From positions 1-64,000 of the forward strand of contig NZ_JAKTNR010000005.1 in assembly GCF_022760855.1 (NCBI RefSeq): a DNA stretch of 64,000 nucleotides, read 5' to 3'. Positions 1 through 9,523 of this stretch are shown piece after piece (within the stretch, counting starts at the first letter, position 1; each line of letters opens with the position of its first letter). This DNA comes from Thermus albus (GTDB lineage: Bacteria; Deinococcota; Deinococci; Deinococcales; Thermaceae). Position numbers and translations under genes: made by a program. Below the pieces are notes generated by a model. It did no database searches. It saw nothing but the letters and a program-made list of their open reading frames with translations, and was not told where the DNA came from.

Positions 1-1214
1 TCGCCCACCTCCCCCAGGGGGAGTTCGTGCCCTTCCTCGTCCACCACCTTGGCGTCCACGCTGGGGAAGGGCATGCCGATGGAGCCCTTTTTGATCTCCC
101 CCAGGACGGGATTGGAGTGGGTCACGGGGCTGGCTTCGGATAGGCCATACCCCTCTATGAGCCGGGCCCCGGTGATCTCCTCAAAGCGCTTGGCCACCTC
201 CACGGGTAAGGGGGCAGCCCCGGAGAGGCAGATGCGGATGCTCTTCACGTTTCTCTTCTCAATCCCCGGGAAGTTGTTGAAGGCCACGTACAGGGTAGGT
301 ACCCCAGGGAAATGGGTAACCCCATGCTTCTCTATGGCCTCCACGATGGCGTGGATCTCTGGCCTTGGGAGGAGGACGATCTTGTATCCGGAGTAGATGC
401 CGTAGTTCATGGCCACGGTCATGCCGTAGACGTGGAAGAAGGGCAGGGCCCCCAGCATTACCCCTTGGCCACGAAGGTCCTTAGAGGTGGGGTCCCAAGC
501 GTCTATCTGCAAGACGTTGGCCACCAGGTTCTTGTGGGTGAGCATGGCCCCCTTGGAGATGCCCGTGGTGCCCCCGGTGTACTGCAAGAGGGCCAGCTCC
601 TCGGGATCCGCCGGGTGGGGGGTGGCGGGAGGGTGCTTGAGCAGATGGGTAAAGGCGTGGAAGCCTTGGCGCTTGGGGTAGCCTAGGGGAAGCTTGTCCT
701 TCTTGGCCTTTAGGGGGTAGAGGAGGTTTTTGGGGAAGGGGAGGAAGTCCTTGATACCCGTAACCACAGTGCGCTTCACCGGGGTTTCCCCCTCCACCTC
801 CAGGAAGCGGGGCAGGAGATGGTCTAGGATGATGAGGGTTTCCGCACCCGAGTCCTTTAGCTGGTGCCTCAGCTCCCTGGGGGTATAGAGGGGGTTTACG
901 TTGACGCCCACCCCCCCGGCCAAAAGGGTGCCGTAGAAGGCGATGACGAACTGGGGGGAGTTGGGCAGCATGATGGCCACCCGGTCCCCGGGCTTAACCC
1001 CTAAGGCCGTTAGCCCTGCGGCAAAACGTCGGGACTTATCCCATAGCTCGGCGTAGGTAAGGGTTTTCCCCAAAAACTCTAAGGCGGTGTTTTGTGGGTA
1101 GCGATGGGCGCTTTCTTCCAGAAAGCGCCAAAGGGGTATGGGCGGTACCTCCACCTCGGGGGGTACACCGGGGTCATAGTGGGCAAGCCAAGGTTTGGAG
1201 CGGGTTTGGTCCAT
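1..1214 (-). CDS. Long-chain fatty-acid--CoA ligase, 5' part (runs off the window)
   Basis: An ATP-dependent acyl-CoA synthetase would activate a fatty acid through an acyl-adenylate. Translating the minus strand from an ATG at 1214 gives an uninterrupted frame to the window edge (404 codons). It contains the AMP-binding P-loop TGGTTGISKGA near residue 210 and the A5-type motif GYGLSEASP. The C-terminal lid domain lies outside the window. The start follows a strong ribosome binding site (GGAGGT, 6 bases upstream). It is divergent from the phosphoribosyltransferase gene. Substrate chain length cannot be told from sequence; other acyl-adenylating enzymes of the superfamily are the alternative. 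Confidence 0.85.
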   Translation of the reverse strand, partial: MDQTRSKPWLAHYDPGVPPEVEVPPIPLWRFLEESAHRYPQNTALEFLGKTLTYAELWDKSRRFAAGLTALGVKPGDRVAIMLPNSPQFVIAFYGTLLAGGVGVNVNPLYTPRELRHQLKDSGAETLIILDHLLPRFLEVEGETPVKRTVVTGIKDFLPFPKNLLYPLKAKKDKLPLGYPKRQGFHAFTHLLKHPPATPHPADPEELALLQYTGGTTGISKGAMLTHKNLVANVLQIDAWDPTSKDLRGQGVMLGALPFFHVYGMTVAMNYGIYSGYKIVLLPRPEIHAIVEAIEKHGVTHFPGVPTLYVAFNNFPGIEKRNVKSIRICLSGAAPLPVEVAKRFEEITGARLIEGYGLSEASPVTHSNPVLGEIKKGSIGMPFPSVDAKVVDEEGHELPLGEVG

Positions 1215-1303
1215 ACCTTACCTCCTTCACCCCGAGCTTACCAAGAACCTTATACCGCGTTCAAGACGGTGGTGGGGTGTAGCATGAGTAAGGAGGTTTT
1301 CCT

Positions 1304-1930
1304 ATGCGCTTCCGCGACCGCAGGCATGCCGGTGCGCTCCTTTCGGAGGCCCTAAGGCCCTTGGGATTGGAACGCCCTGTGGTGCTGGGCATCCCTCGAG
1401 GCGGGGTGGTGGTGGCCGATGAGGTGGCCCGGGGCTTGGGTGGGGAGCTGGATGTGGTCTTGGTGCGCAAAGTGGGGGCTCCGGGGAATCCGGAGTTCGC
1501 CTTGGGGGCGGTGGGGGAGAAGGGAGGCTTGGTCTTGAAATCCTATGCCTCGCAGTACGCCGACCAAAGCTACCTGGAGCGGGAGGCGGCCCGGCAGAGG
1601 GACGTGATTCGCAAGCGGTCCGAGCGCTACCGGAAGGTGCGGGCTAAAGTACCTCTTGCGGGCCGGGATGTGGTGCTGGTGGATGACGGCATCGCCACCG
1701 GCTCCACCATGGAGGCGGCTTTAGCCGTGGTCCTCTCGGAGAAGCCCCGCCGGGTGGTGGTGGCGGTGCCGGTGGCCAGCCCCGATGCGGTGGAGAGGTT
1801 GAAGGATCAGGCCGAGGTGGTGGCGCTCTCTACCCCAGCGGACTTTGCCGCCGTGGGGGCTTACTACATGGATTTTGGCGAGGTTACCGATGAGGAAGTG
1901 GAGGCGCTTTTGCTACAATGGTCCGCATGA
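1304..1930 (+). CDS. Phosphoribosyltransferase family protein
   Basis: This 208-residue protein carries the PRPP-binding loop VVLVDDGIATGSTM near residues 123-136, the hallmark of type I phosphoribosyltransferases. An N-terminal GIPRGGVVVA segment is typical of the stand-alone members often annotated as predicted phosphoribosyltransferases. The base acceptor is unknown. It does not look like a canonical purine or pyrimidine salvage enzyme. The ATG follows AAGGAGG with normal spacing. The stop overlaps the cupin start as ATGA, so the two genes are probably cotranscribed and translationally coupled. Confidence 0.8.
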   Translation: MRFRDRRHAGALLSEALRPLGLERPVVLGIPRGGVVVADEVARGLGGELDVVLVRKVGAPGNPEFALGAVGEKGGLVLKSYASQYADQSYLEREAARQRDVIRKRSERYRKVRAKVPLAGRDVVLVDDGIATGSTMEAALAVVLSEKPRRVVVAVPVASPDAVERLKDQAEVVALSTPADFAAVGAYYMDFGEVTDEEVEALLLQWSA

Positions 1931-2298
1931 GGCCTGTGGTGAAGCAGGCGGCCAGCGTGGAGGCACGGCCGGTGGAAAGGGGGCAGAAGGCCTTTATCCA
2001 GGTGCTCATCGGCCCTGAGGACGGGGCGCCCCACTTCATCACCCGCAAGTTCACCATTCTGCCGGGAGGAAGGATTCCCAAGCACAAGCACCCCAGCATT
2101 GAGCACGAGCAGTACGTGCTCTCTGGGCGCATGAAGGTGCTTTTGGGGGACGAGGTGAGGGAGGTGGGGGCCGGGCAGGCGGTCTACATCCCCCCGGATA
2201 CGCCCCATGCCTATGTGAACGAGGGGGATGAGCCGGTGGAGTTCCTCTGCGTCATCCCCAAGACCAACGCCTACGCCACCGAGTGGCTGGAGGACTAG
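1927..2298 (+). CDS. Small cupin-domain protein
   Basis: A single-domain cupin of about 123 residues. Both cupin motifs are visible: a first motif with HKH, a downstream glutamate and GRMKV, and a second motif GQAVYIPPDTPHAYVN, giving the usual three-His plus Glu metal site. I place the start at the ATG that overlaps the upstream TGA. An in-frame ATG at 1918 would add three residues. Cupins of this size bind small ligands or act as isomerases or dioxygenases, and nothing here fixes the substrate. Linkage to the phosphoribosyltransferase suggests a shared pathway. Confidence 0.78.
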   Translation: MRPVVKQAASVEARPVERGQKAFIQVLIGPEDGAPHFITRKFTILPGGRIPKHKHPSIEHEQYVLSGRMKVLLGDEVREVGAGQAVYIPPDTPHAYVNEGDEPVEFLCVIPKTNAYATEWLED

Positions 2299-2310
2299 GG
2301 TTTATGGGGT

Positions 2311-2339
2311 CCCCGCTGAGGCGTTTAGCCCCAGCGGGG
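2311..2339. terminator. Bidirectional hairpin between convergent genes
   Basis: An 8-bp stem CCCCGCTG/CAGCGGGG continues past one A-C mismatch into a further GGC/GCC and closes on a 5-base loop. It sits exactly between the cupin stop and the stop of the convergent ABC permease. There is no long T-run, so termination strength is inferred from position. Confidence 0.6.
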
Positions 2340-2343
2340 TTGG

Positions 2344-3300
2344 TTAGGCCCGGACCTCCTGGCGCTGGAAGCTCACGTAGGCCAGGGTGAAAAGGAGGAT
2401 GACCAAGGACACGAGGCCGGTGAGCTGGGGCCAGACGAGGAGGAGGCTTTGGGAGAGGGGAAGGGGGGTTCCTAACACCGCTCCCTCCAGCTGGGTGATG
2501 AGGATGGGGCCCAGGGAACGCACCGCGGGATTGAGCACGGCGGTTAGGGTTTCCGCATACAGGGTGTTGGGGGAAAGCCGGGAGATCCAAAGGGCCAGGT
2601 TGGCCTGCTTCAGCTGGCTTTCCGGGTCAAAGGGGTCGGCTTGGAGGAGAAGGGCACCCGCTGCCAGGTCCGTGAGGATGGGGAAGAAGACCGCGAAGAA
2701 GAGCCAGACGCCAATGGCCGCTAAGGCGGCGGTGGCCGGCTGGCGGAACAGCACGGAGAAGAGAAGGCCTAGGGCTAACCAGAAGCCCGCATAGGCCAAG
2801 GTGGCCAGGAGGAAGAGAAAGGCCCGCCCCATCTCCTCGCCTCCAGGAGGCACCCCTAGGGTGAAGAGGCCCAGGCCCACCACCAGGAGGAAAAGGGCGA
2901 GAAGGAGCACGGCTAAGGTGCCAAGCCCAGCCAAGAACTTGCCGAAAAGAAGGGCATCCCGGTAGATGGGCTGGGAAAGGATGCGGGAAAGCGTCCCCCT
3001 GGCGTACTCCCCGTTCACCGCATCAAAGGCCAGGGCGATGGCGGCTAAGGGCACGAAGAAGGAGAGGAAGCCCACGAAGGAGGGCAAGGGGTCTTGGGCG
3101 GTGGTGAGGAGTTTGAGGTACAGGTAAGGGTCTTCCCCCACGGTCTGGCGCAGGGTTTGGGTACCCGTGTAAACCGCCGCCAGGGCTGAGAGAAGGATCA
3201 GCCCTTCCAGAATGCGCATGCGGATCCCCGTGAGGTGGTCGGCCATCTCCTTGAAGAAGACCGCCCAAAGCCCGGTCCAGGGGGAACCTTCACGCCGCAT
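2344..3300 (-). CDS. ABC-2 type transporter permease
   Basis: A 318-residue integral membrane protein with about six hydrophobic segments. The N-terminus (FFKEMADHL then a first membrane span) and the cytoplasmic segment [16 protein letters not shown] are typical of NatB/ABC-2 export permeases. The start ATG at 3300 overlaps the end of the ATPase gene by 11 bases, which implies translational coupling; a longer frame upstream is only a shadow of the ATPase gene. Together with the upstream ATPase and NEW3 protein it should form an export or membrane-remodelling ABC complex of unknown substrate. Confidence 0.85.
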   Translation of the reverse strand: MRREGSPWTGLWAVFFKEMADHLTGIRMRILEGLILLSALAAVYTGTQTLRQTVGEDPYLYLKLLTTAQDPLPSFVGFLSFFVPLAAIALAFDAVNGEYARGTLSRILSQPIYRDALLFGKFLAGLGTLAVLLLALFLLVVGLGLFTLGVPPGGEEMGRAFLFLLATLAYAGFWLALGLLFSVLFRQPATAALAAIGVWLFFAVFFPILTDLAAGALLLQADPFDPESQLKQANLALWISRLSPNTLYAETLTAVLNPAVRSLGPILITQLEGAVLGTPLPLSQSLLLVWPQLTGLVSLVILLFTLAYVSFQRQEVRA

Positions 3301-4213
3301 GGGCCACCTCCTTGAAGTAGTGGGCGTAGACTTCGTCCAGGCTGGGACGGCGAAGGGCCAAGCCCAGGAGCTGACCGTGCTCCACGGCCATGCGGGCCAG
3401 TTCGGGACGCAGGTCACGGCTCGCCAGGATGCGGTACCGCCCTCCTTCCGCTTCCACTCGGCCCACGCCCTCTAAGGTTCGCAGGGATTCCTCGAGGCCG
3501 GGGCTGGCCTCCACCAGGATTTCGTACCCACCCCCCAAAACCCTTTGCGCCAGTTCCTCCACGGTCCCAAGGAGGGCCAGGCGGCCCTTGTGGAAAAGCC
3601 CCACCCGGTCGCAGACCTCCTGCACCTGGTGCAGGAGGTGGCTGGAGAGGAGGGTGGTGATCCCCTCGGCCTTCAAGCCCTTGATGAGCTCCAAAAACTC
3701 CCGGGCAGCCTCGGGGTCCAAGCCTAGGGTAGGCTCGTCCAGGATGGCCACCTTGGGGCGTTTGAGGAGGACCTCGGCGAGGCCGAGCCGCTGCCGCATT
3801 CCTCGGCTAAACGCCGAAACCCGCCGGTCCCGCACCTCCCATAGCCCCATGCGCTTTAGGACCTCCTCAATGCGGGCCTTAGCTTCCTCTTCAGGCAGGC
3901 CAAGGAGCCTGGTGGTGTAGCGCAGGTTCTCCCAGGCGGTGAGCTCCCCGTAAAACCCCACCTGGTCGGGTAGATAGCCCACCCGGCTTTTCACCTTTAA
4001 GGGCTCCCGCATGGGGTCCAGGCCCAGGACCCGGGCCTCGCCCTTGGTGGGCTCGGTGAGGCCGAGGAGCATGAGGATGGTGGTGGTCTTCCCCGAGCCG
4101 TTGGGGCCCAGGAGGCCAAAGACCTCCCCCTCCTTCACCTCCAGGTTCAGGTCCTCCACGGCCACCACCCGGCCGTAGTGCTTGGTGAGGCCATGGGTTT
4201 CTATGACCGCCAT
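3290..4213 (-). CDS. ABC transporter ATP-binding protein
   Basis: A 307-residue nucleotide-binding subunit with Walker [10 protein letters not shown] near residue 40, a signature-like FSRGMRQRL, and Walker [16 protein letters not shown]-terminal extension of about 80 residues is typical of ATPases paired with ABC-2 permeases. It lies between the NEW3-domain gene (1-base gap) and the permease gene (11-base overlap), so all three are expected on one transcript. The substrate is not deducible. Confidence 0.92.
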   Translation of the reverse strand: MAVIETHGLTKHYGRVVAVEDLNLEVKEGEVFGLLGPNGSGKTTTILMLLGLTEPTKGEARVLGLDPMREPLKVKSRVGYLPDQVGFYGELTAWENLRYTTRLLGLPEEEAKARIEEVLKRMGLWEVRDRRVSAFSRGMRQRLGLAEVLLKRPKVAILDEPTLGLDPEAAREFLELIKGLKAEGITTLLSSHLLHQVQEVCDRVGLFHKGRLALLGTVEELAQRVLGGGYEILVEASPGLEESLRTLEGVGRVEAEGGRYRILASRDLRPELARMAVEHGQLLGLALRRPSLDEVYAHYFKEVAHAA

Positions 4214-4214
4214 G

Positions 4215-5360
4215 CTACCTCCGGCCGAAACGGTTCACGGCAAAGGCCAGGACCAAAAGGGCCACGGCCATGATGCCCACCCCCACCAGGCCCCAGAGGC
4301 TGGAGCGCACCACCGTGGCCCGGTAGTCCAGGCTTTCGGAAAGGCCGTCGGCTCCGGAAAGCCTTAGGGTGACCATGTAGTCCCCGGTCACCGCCTTGGG
4401 GGAGGGCTTGATGCGGGCGGTCACCTCCTGCTCCTGGCCGGGCTCTAGGGCGTCCAGCTTGTCGGGCTCAAACTTCACCTCCCAGCCCGAAGGCTCAAAG
4501 GCGCTGAAGGAAAGGTCCTTGGCGGGGGCGCTCCCCTCGTTTTTCAAGAGGAGCTTCACCGGGTTTTCCCGCCCCGCCACCACCTGGCCGGAAAGCCGCC
4601 CCTCCTTGGTGTTGAAGCGCACCTGGGGCCGGCCCGTGACCTCCAGGGTCAGCCCCAGCTCCGCCTTGGCCTCCCCGGCCACGGCCCTCAGGGTGAGGCC
4701 ATAGGTGTCGGCCTTGGTGTCCTTGGGCAGGGACACCTCCACGTCCAGGTCCTTGCTCTCCCCCGCCTTGATGGGGAGGCTGGTCACCTGCTGGCCGGAG
4801 AAGGCGGGGGTGAAGGTCACCTGCCAACCCTTGGGGGCCTCGTACTCCAAGGAGACCAGGAGGTCGCGGTCGGATTCGTTTTTCAGGGTCACCCGGTAGC
4901 GGAAGGAGCTGGTGGGGGGGCCTTTAAGGATGGGGAGCTCCGCCTCGAGGCTAAGCCGCTGCGGCAGGCCCTCGCCCACCACGAGGCCGATGGGGAGGGT
5001 GGCCACCTGGCCCAGCCCCTCGGCCCGCACCAGGAAGCGGTAGGTGCCGGGCTTCACCTCCTTGGGGGGCTGGAGGCGAAGGGTAAGGGTGGCCTCGCCA
5101 TCGGGGGCCAGGTAAACCGCCCGCACCAGGCGGCCCCCACCGATGAGGCTGGCCTGCCAGCCCTGCGGGGCCTCGGCCACCTGAACCCGGACCACCCCGG
5201 GGGGAAGGCCATGGTTTTTGAGGGTTAGGGTGAGGTTCACGCTTTCCCCGGGCTGAACCCCGATCTCCGGATAGGGGGTACCCAGGGATAGGCCGCGATA
5301 ACCTTGCGCCAAAACCGCACTTAGCGCCAGTAGGCCCAGCGTCAACAGTTTACGCACCAT
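4215..5360 (-). CDS. Secreted, membrane-anchored NEW3-domain protein
   Basis: A 381-residue protein with a signal peptide ending near LAQG. Three or so repeated beta-rich Ig-like modules follow, each carrying LTLTLKN- or KNEG-like strands and DYMVTLR- or YRFLVRA-like endings, the pattern of NEW3 domains. A single C-terminal membrane helix (about [21 protein letters not shown]) ends in RFGRR. The start is the ATG at 5360, preceded by GGAGG; a TTG two codons upstream is less likely. It is first in an operon with an ABC ATPase and permease, so it is probably an extracytoplasmic accessory or sensor domain for that transporter. Confidence 0.8.
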   Translation of the reverse strand: MVRKLLTLGLLALSAVLAQGYRGLSLGTPYPEIGVQPGESVNLTLTLKNHGLPPGVVRVQVAEAPQGWQASLIGGGRLVRAVYLAPDGEATLTLRLQPPKEVKPGTYRFLVRAEGLGQVATLPIGLVVGEGLPQRLSLEAELPILKGPPTSSFRYRVTLKNESDRDLLVSLEYEAPKGWQVTFTPAFSGQQVTSLPIKAGESKDLDVEVSLPKDTKADTYGLTLRAVAGEAKAELGLTLEVTGRPQVRFNTKEGRLSGQVVAGRENPVKLLLKNEGSAPAKDLSFSAFEPSGWEVKFEPDKLDALEPGQEQEVTARIKPSPKAVTGDYMVTLRLSGADGLSESLDYRATVVRSSLWGLVGVGIMAVALLVLAFAVNRFGRR

Positions 5361-5411
5361 ACCCAAGCCTCCACTACAAGGCTAGGGGGCAAGGATGAGG
5401 GCGAAATGAAA

Positions 5412-5426
5412 CCCCCGGTCCGGGGG
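5412..5426 (-). terminator. Terminator after the AdoMet decarboxylase gene
   Basis: On the minus strand CCCCCGG-A-CCGGGGG is followed at once by TTTCATTT, 16 bases past the decarboxylase stop codon. This has the form of an intrinsic terminator and separates the gene from the NEW3/ABC operon downstream. Confidence 0.65.
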
Positions 5427-5441
5427 AGGGAAGGGATAGGC

Positions 5442-5876
5442 TTAGCCCACCCGGGCTTCCAGGTACTCCCGTTCCCCCAGAACGATCTTCCGGGCCAGCT
5501 CGGGGTCCTTGGGGAACTCCTTGCCCCGGTTGATCATGTAGGTTTCGTAGCGGCCGATCTCAAAGACCGCGGTGAGCTTTCGGAGCACCTGGGCCATGTC
5601 AAAGGCCTTGCAGGAGAAGATGTCTATGGAGAGGAAGCGCTTCTTGGGGAAGGTGTGGATGGCGATGTGGCTTTCGGCGATGATCACCACCCCGGTCACC
5701 CCGTCCTCCCCTTGGGGCCCGTAGCTGTAGACGAAGGGGGGAAGCACCTTGGTCATCTCCATCTCCTCGGGGAGCTCGTCCAGGACACGGCGCACCAGCT
5801 CAGCGTCCCGGAGCTTTTCGGGATTGGCGTCGTAGCCGTCCACCATCAGATGCGGTCCGAATCCAAAGAGTTCCAT
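5442..5876 (-). CDS. speH: S-adenosylmethionine decarboxylase proenzyme
   Basis: It makes decarboxylated AdoMet, the aminopropyl donor for polyamines, which Thermus makes in unusually long and branched forms. The 144-residue proenzyme has the self-cleavage site ESHIAIHT near residues 68-75, where the serine becomes the pyruvoyl cofactor. It also has the conserved SIDIFSCKAF segment with the catalytic cysteine. The ATG at 5876 follows AAGGAGG by 8 bases; a GTG three codons upstream is unlikely. It appears monocistronic, with its own consensus promoter (5931-5959) and terminator. Confidence 0.93.
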   Translation of the reverse strand: MELFGFGPHLMVDGYDANPEKLRDAELVRRVLDELPEEMEMTKVLPPFVYSYGPQGEDGVTGVVIIAESHIAIHTFPKKRFLSIDIFSCKAFDMAQVLRKLTAVFEIGRYETYMINRGKEFPKDPELARKIVLGEREYLEARVG

Positions 5877-5930
5877 CCTGACCACCTCCTTCCCGTGCCC
5901 CCCGGGGTATCCCCCCGCGGCACGCCCCCC

Positions 5931-5959
5931 ATTATGCCCCCCCCTCCCCCCCCTGTCAA
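5931..5959 (-). promoter_or_regulatory. Consensus promoter for speH with G-only spacer
   Basis: On the minus strand a perfect -35 TTGACA (5959-5954) is separated by exactly 17 bases from a -10 CATAAT (5936-5931). The spacer is G8-A-G8. Transcription would start near 5924, giving a leader of about 48 bases ending in the AAGGAGG of speH. The rest of the 5877-6156 interval holds no gene that I can see. Confidence 0.8.
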
Positions 5960-6156
5960 TACCTCGTTCCCGGGCGGGAAAACCCCTTCGTTCCCCCCAG
6001 GGGGATTGGCCCTCGGCCCGTCTGGTGGGGGTAAGGGCAAAAGGCCCTTGCCCTAGCCAAGAAGATAGGGGGTGGGGGTATACGGCGGGTAAGATAAGCC
6101 CTGCCCCACACTCTCCTTAAGGAAAGTGGTATGATGGCGGCCGGTAAGGAGGTGCC

Positions 6157-6522
6157 ATGTACAGGGGAAGAGAAGGGCAGTGGGCCTTTTACCTGCACCG
6201 GCTCTCAGGTCTGGGCATCCTGGTCTTCCTGATGCTTCACGTGGCCAACATCTCCAGCGCCATGTGGGGTCCGGAGGTGTCCAACGCCCTCATGAAGTTC
6301 TACCACCAGCCGGTTTTCCAGCTGGGGCTACTTCTCCTCATCGCCGGGGTGCTTTACCACGGGTTCAATGGGCTCAGGATCATCCTCATGGACTTCACCC
6401 CCTGGGGGGTGCGGTACCAGCGGCAGCTTTGGTATGGGGTCTGGGTTCTTTTCGTCCTTTTCTACCTGCCCTTCCTGGTGAAGATCGGGGGCGGCATTCT
6501 AGGAGGTGGCCATGGCGATTAA
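6157..6522 (+). CDS. sdhC: Succinate dehydrogenase cytochrome b subunit SdhC
   Basis: A 121-residue membrane anchor with three hydrophobic helices, beginning WAFYLHRLSGLGILVFLMLHV. The HRLSG motif and the histidine in the second helix (LYHGFNGLRIIL) are the usual haem- and quinone-site residues of SdhC. It passes electrons from the iron-sulfur subunit to menaquinone in the cytoplasmic membrane. It is first in the sdhCDAB operon, with GGAGGTGCC just before the ATG. A TATGAT at 6130-6135 is a possible -10 element, but I see no convincing -35. Confidence 0.9.
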   Translation: MYRGREGQWAFYLHRLSGLGILVFLMLHVANISSAMWGPEVSNALMKFYHQPVFQLGLLLLIAGVLYHGFNGLRIILMDFTPWGVRYQRQLWYGVWVLFVLFYLPFLVKIGGGILGGGHGD

Positions 6523-6907
6523 GTCCAAACGCTACGAGGAGGCCAGGCTCGAGGCCAGCACCAATCTGGAACTCTACTGGTGGGTCTTCATGCGCATCTC
6601 CGGGGTGGTGTTGGTCTTCTTGCTCATCGGCCACATGTGGATGAACGCCATTATCGCCGACCTCAACAAGATTGATTACGACTACGTGGCCAAGAGACTC
6701 TCCCAGACCACCTGGAAGATCTACGATCTCTTGATCCTGGCCTTGGGCTTGCTGCACGGGGCCAATGGGCTTCGGTATGTTCTGGACGACTGGATTCGCA
6801 ACCCTTCCAGGCGGTTTTGGACCAAGGTGGTGCTCTATGGTCTCATCGCTTTTCTTTTCGTCTTGGGAAGCCTTTCCCTTTTCAACCATGATTTCGGGGT
6901 GAACTAG
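6512..6907 (+). CDS. sdhD: Succinate dehydrogenase membrane anchor SdhD
   Basis: A 131-residue hydrophobic subunit with three predicted helices. It contains WWVFMRISGVVLVFLLIGHMW near its start and GLLHGANGLRYVLDDW in the middle. The MRISG/GHMW and HGANGLR elements mirror those in SdhC and suggest the second set of haem or quinone ligands. It starts at ATG 6512, after AGGAGGTGGC, inside the end of sdhC (11-base overlap). A GTG two codons earlier is less likely. It anchors SdhA/SdhB to the membrane. Confidence 0.88.
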   Translation: MAIKSKRYEEARLEASTNLELYWWVFMRISGVVLVFLLIGHMWMNAIIADLNKIDYDYVAKRLSQTTWKIYDLLILALGLLHGANGLRYVLDDWIRNPSRRFWTKVVLYGLIAFLFVLGSLSLFNHDFGVN

Positions 6908-6908
6908 T

Positions 6909-8642
<1,734 letters not shown>

Positions 8643-8650
8643 GAGGCGCC

Positions 8651-9349
8651 ATGCAGGTGACCCTTAAGATCCTCCGCTTTGACCCCGCCAAGCACGAGAA
8701 GCCCACCTGGCAAACCTACCAGGTGGAGGCTGAGCCCTGGGATAGGGTTCTGGACCTTCTCCATAAGGTAAAGGCAGACCAGGACGGTACCCTGGCCTTC
8801 CGCAGGAGCTGTGGCCACGGGATCTGCGGCTCCGACGCCATGCTCATCAACGGCAGGAACCGCCTGGCCTGCAAGACCCTGGTGAAGGACCTGGGAAGCC
8901 TCATCACCGTGGAGCCCATAAGGGGCTTGCCCGTGGAGAAGGACCTGGTCGTGGACATGGAGCCCTTCTTCGTTGCCTACCGGGCGGTGAAGCCTTACCT
9001 CATCAACGATGAGCCTCCCCCGGCCCGGGAGCGCCTGCAAAGCCCGGAGGAAAGGGAGCGGTTTGACCACGGCACCAAGTGCATCCTCTGCGCCAGCTGC
9101 ACCACCAGCTGCCCGGTGTTCTGGGTGAACGGTACCTATCTGGGTCCTGCGGCCATCGTCCAGGCCCACCGCTTCATCTTTGACTCCCGGGACCGGGGAA
9201 AAAGGGAGCGCTTCAAGGCCTTGGGCTCGGGGAGCGGGGTGTGGCGTTGCCGCACCGCCTACAACTGCACCGAGGCCTGCCCCCGGGAGATTCCCGTGAC
9301 CCAACTCATAGAGGAGGTCAAGCGGGCCATCCTCTTTGATCGCTTCTAA
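8651..9349 (+). CDS. sdhB: Succinate dehydrogenase iron-sulfur subunit
   Basis: A 232-residue protein with three cluster motifs. SCGHGICGSDAMLING followed by a further cysteine binds [2Fe-2S]. CILCASCTTSCPVFW binds [4Fe-4S]. CRTAYNCTEACPREIPV completes the [3Fe-4S] site. It wires electrons from SdhA to the SdhCD quinone site. It is last in sdhCDAB, 8 bases after sdhA with a good ribosome binding site (AGGAGG), and is followed by a strong terminator. Confidence 0.95.
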   Translation: MQVTLKILRFDPAKHEKPTWQTYQVEAEPWDRVLDLLHKVKADQDGTLAFRRSCGHGICGSDAMLINGRNRLACKTLVKDLGSLITVEPIRGLPVEKDLVVDMEPFFVAYRAVKPYLINDEPPPARERLQSPEERERFDHGTKCILCASCTTSCPVFWVNGTYLGPAAIVQAHRFIFDSRDRGKRERFKALGSGSGVWRCRTAYNCTEACPREIPVTQLIEEVKRAILFDRF

Positions 9350-9360
9350 AGGGTTTTTAT

Positions 9361-9395
9361 ACGGCCCCGCCCCGGCTTTTGCCGGGTGGGGCCGT
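9361..9395 (+). terminator. Intrinsic terminator of sdhCDAB
   Basis: A GC-rich stem begins ACGGCCCC and pairs with GGGGCCGT. It continues through a nearly perfect inner stem to a TTTT loop and is followed by TTTAG. It lies 11 bases after the sdhB stop. Confidence 0.8.
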
Positions 9396-9405
9396 TTAGT
9401 ACCAT

Positions 9406-9424
9406 CCCACCCTGCCAGGGTGGG
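9406..9424. terminator. Hairpin between sdhB and aspS
   Basis: CCCACCC/GGGTGGG is a 7-bp perfect stem with a 5-base loop. It lies about 100 bases beyond the aspS stop on the minus strand and just beyond the sdh terminator on the plus strand. No T-run follows. The remaining sequence to 9523 has short stems but nothing I can name. Confidence 0.35.
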
Positions 9425-9523
9425 GGTCCCGGAAAGGACCTTGGATAGGCGTCATCTCGCTAAGGCGCCGAAGGAAAGGGTACAGAGGAGTCCCGTGCCT
9501 ACCGCCGGGCAGGGAGGGGGGCT

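Noticed and set aside
9443-9460. On the minus strand GATGACGCCTATCC resembles the 3' element of a fluoride riboswitch.
   Set aside because: The matching 5' element (GGnGATGG...CGCC) is absent upstream, and the sequence lies downstream of aspS, not before a gene.
9425-9523. A structured non-coding RNA between sdhB and aspS.
   Set aside because: Short stems such as GTCC/GGAC occur, but there is no promoter, no conserved core I recognise and no second copy in the window.
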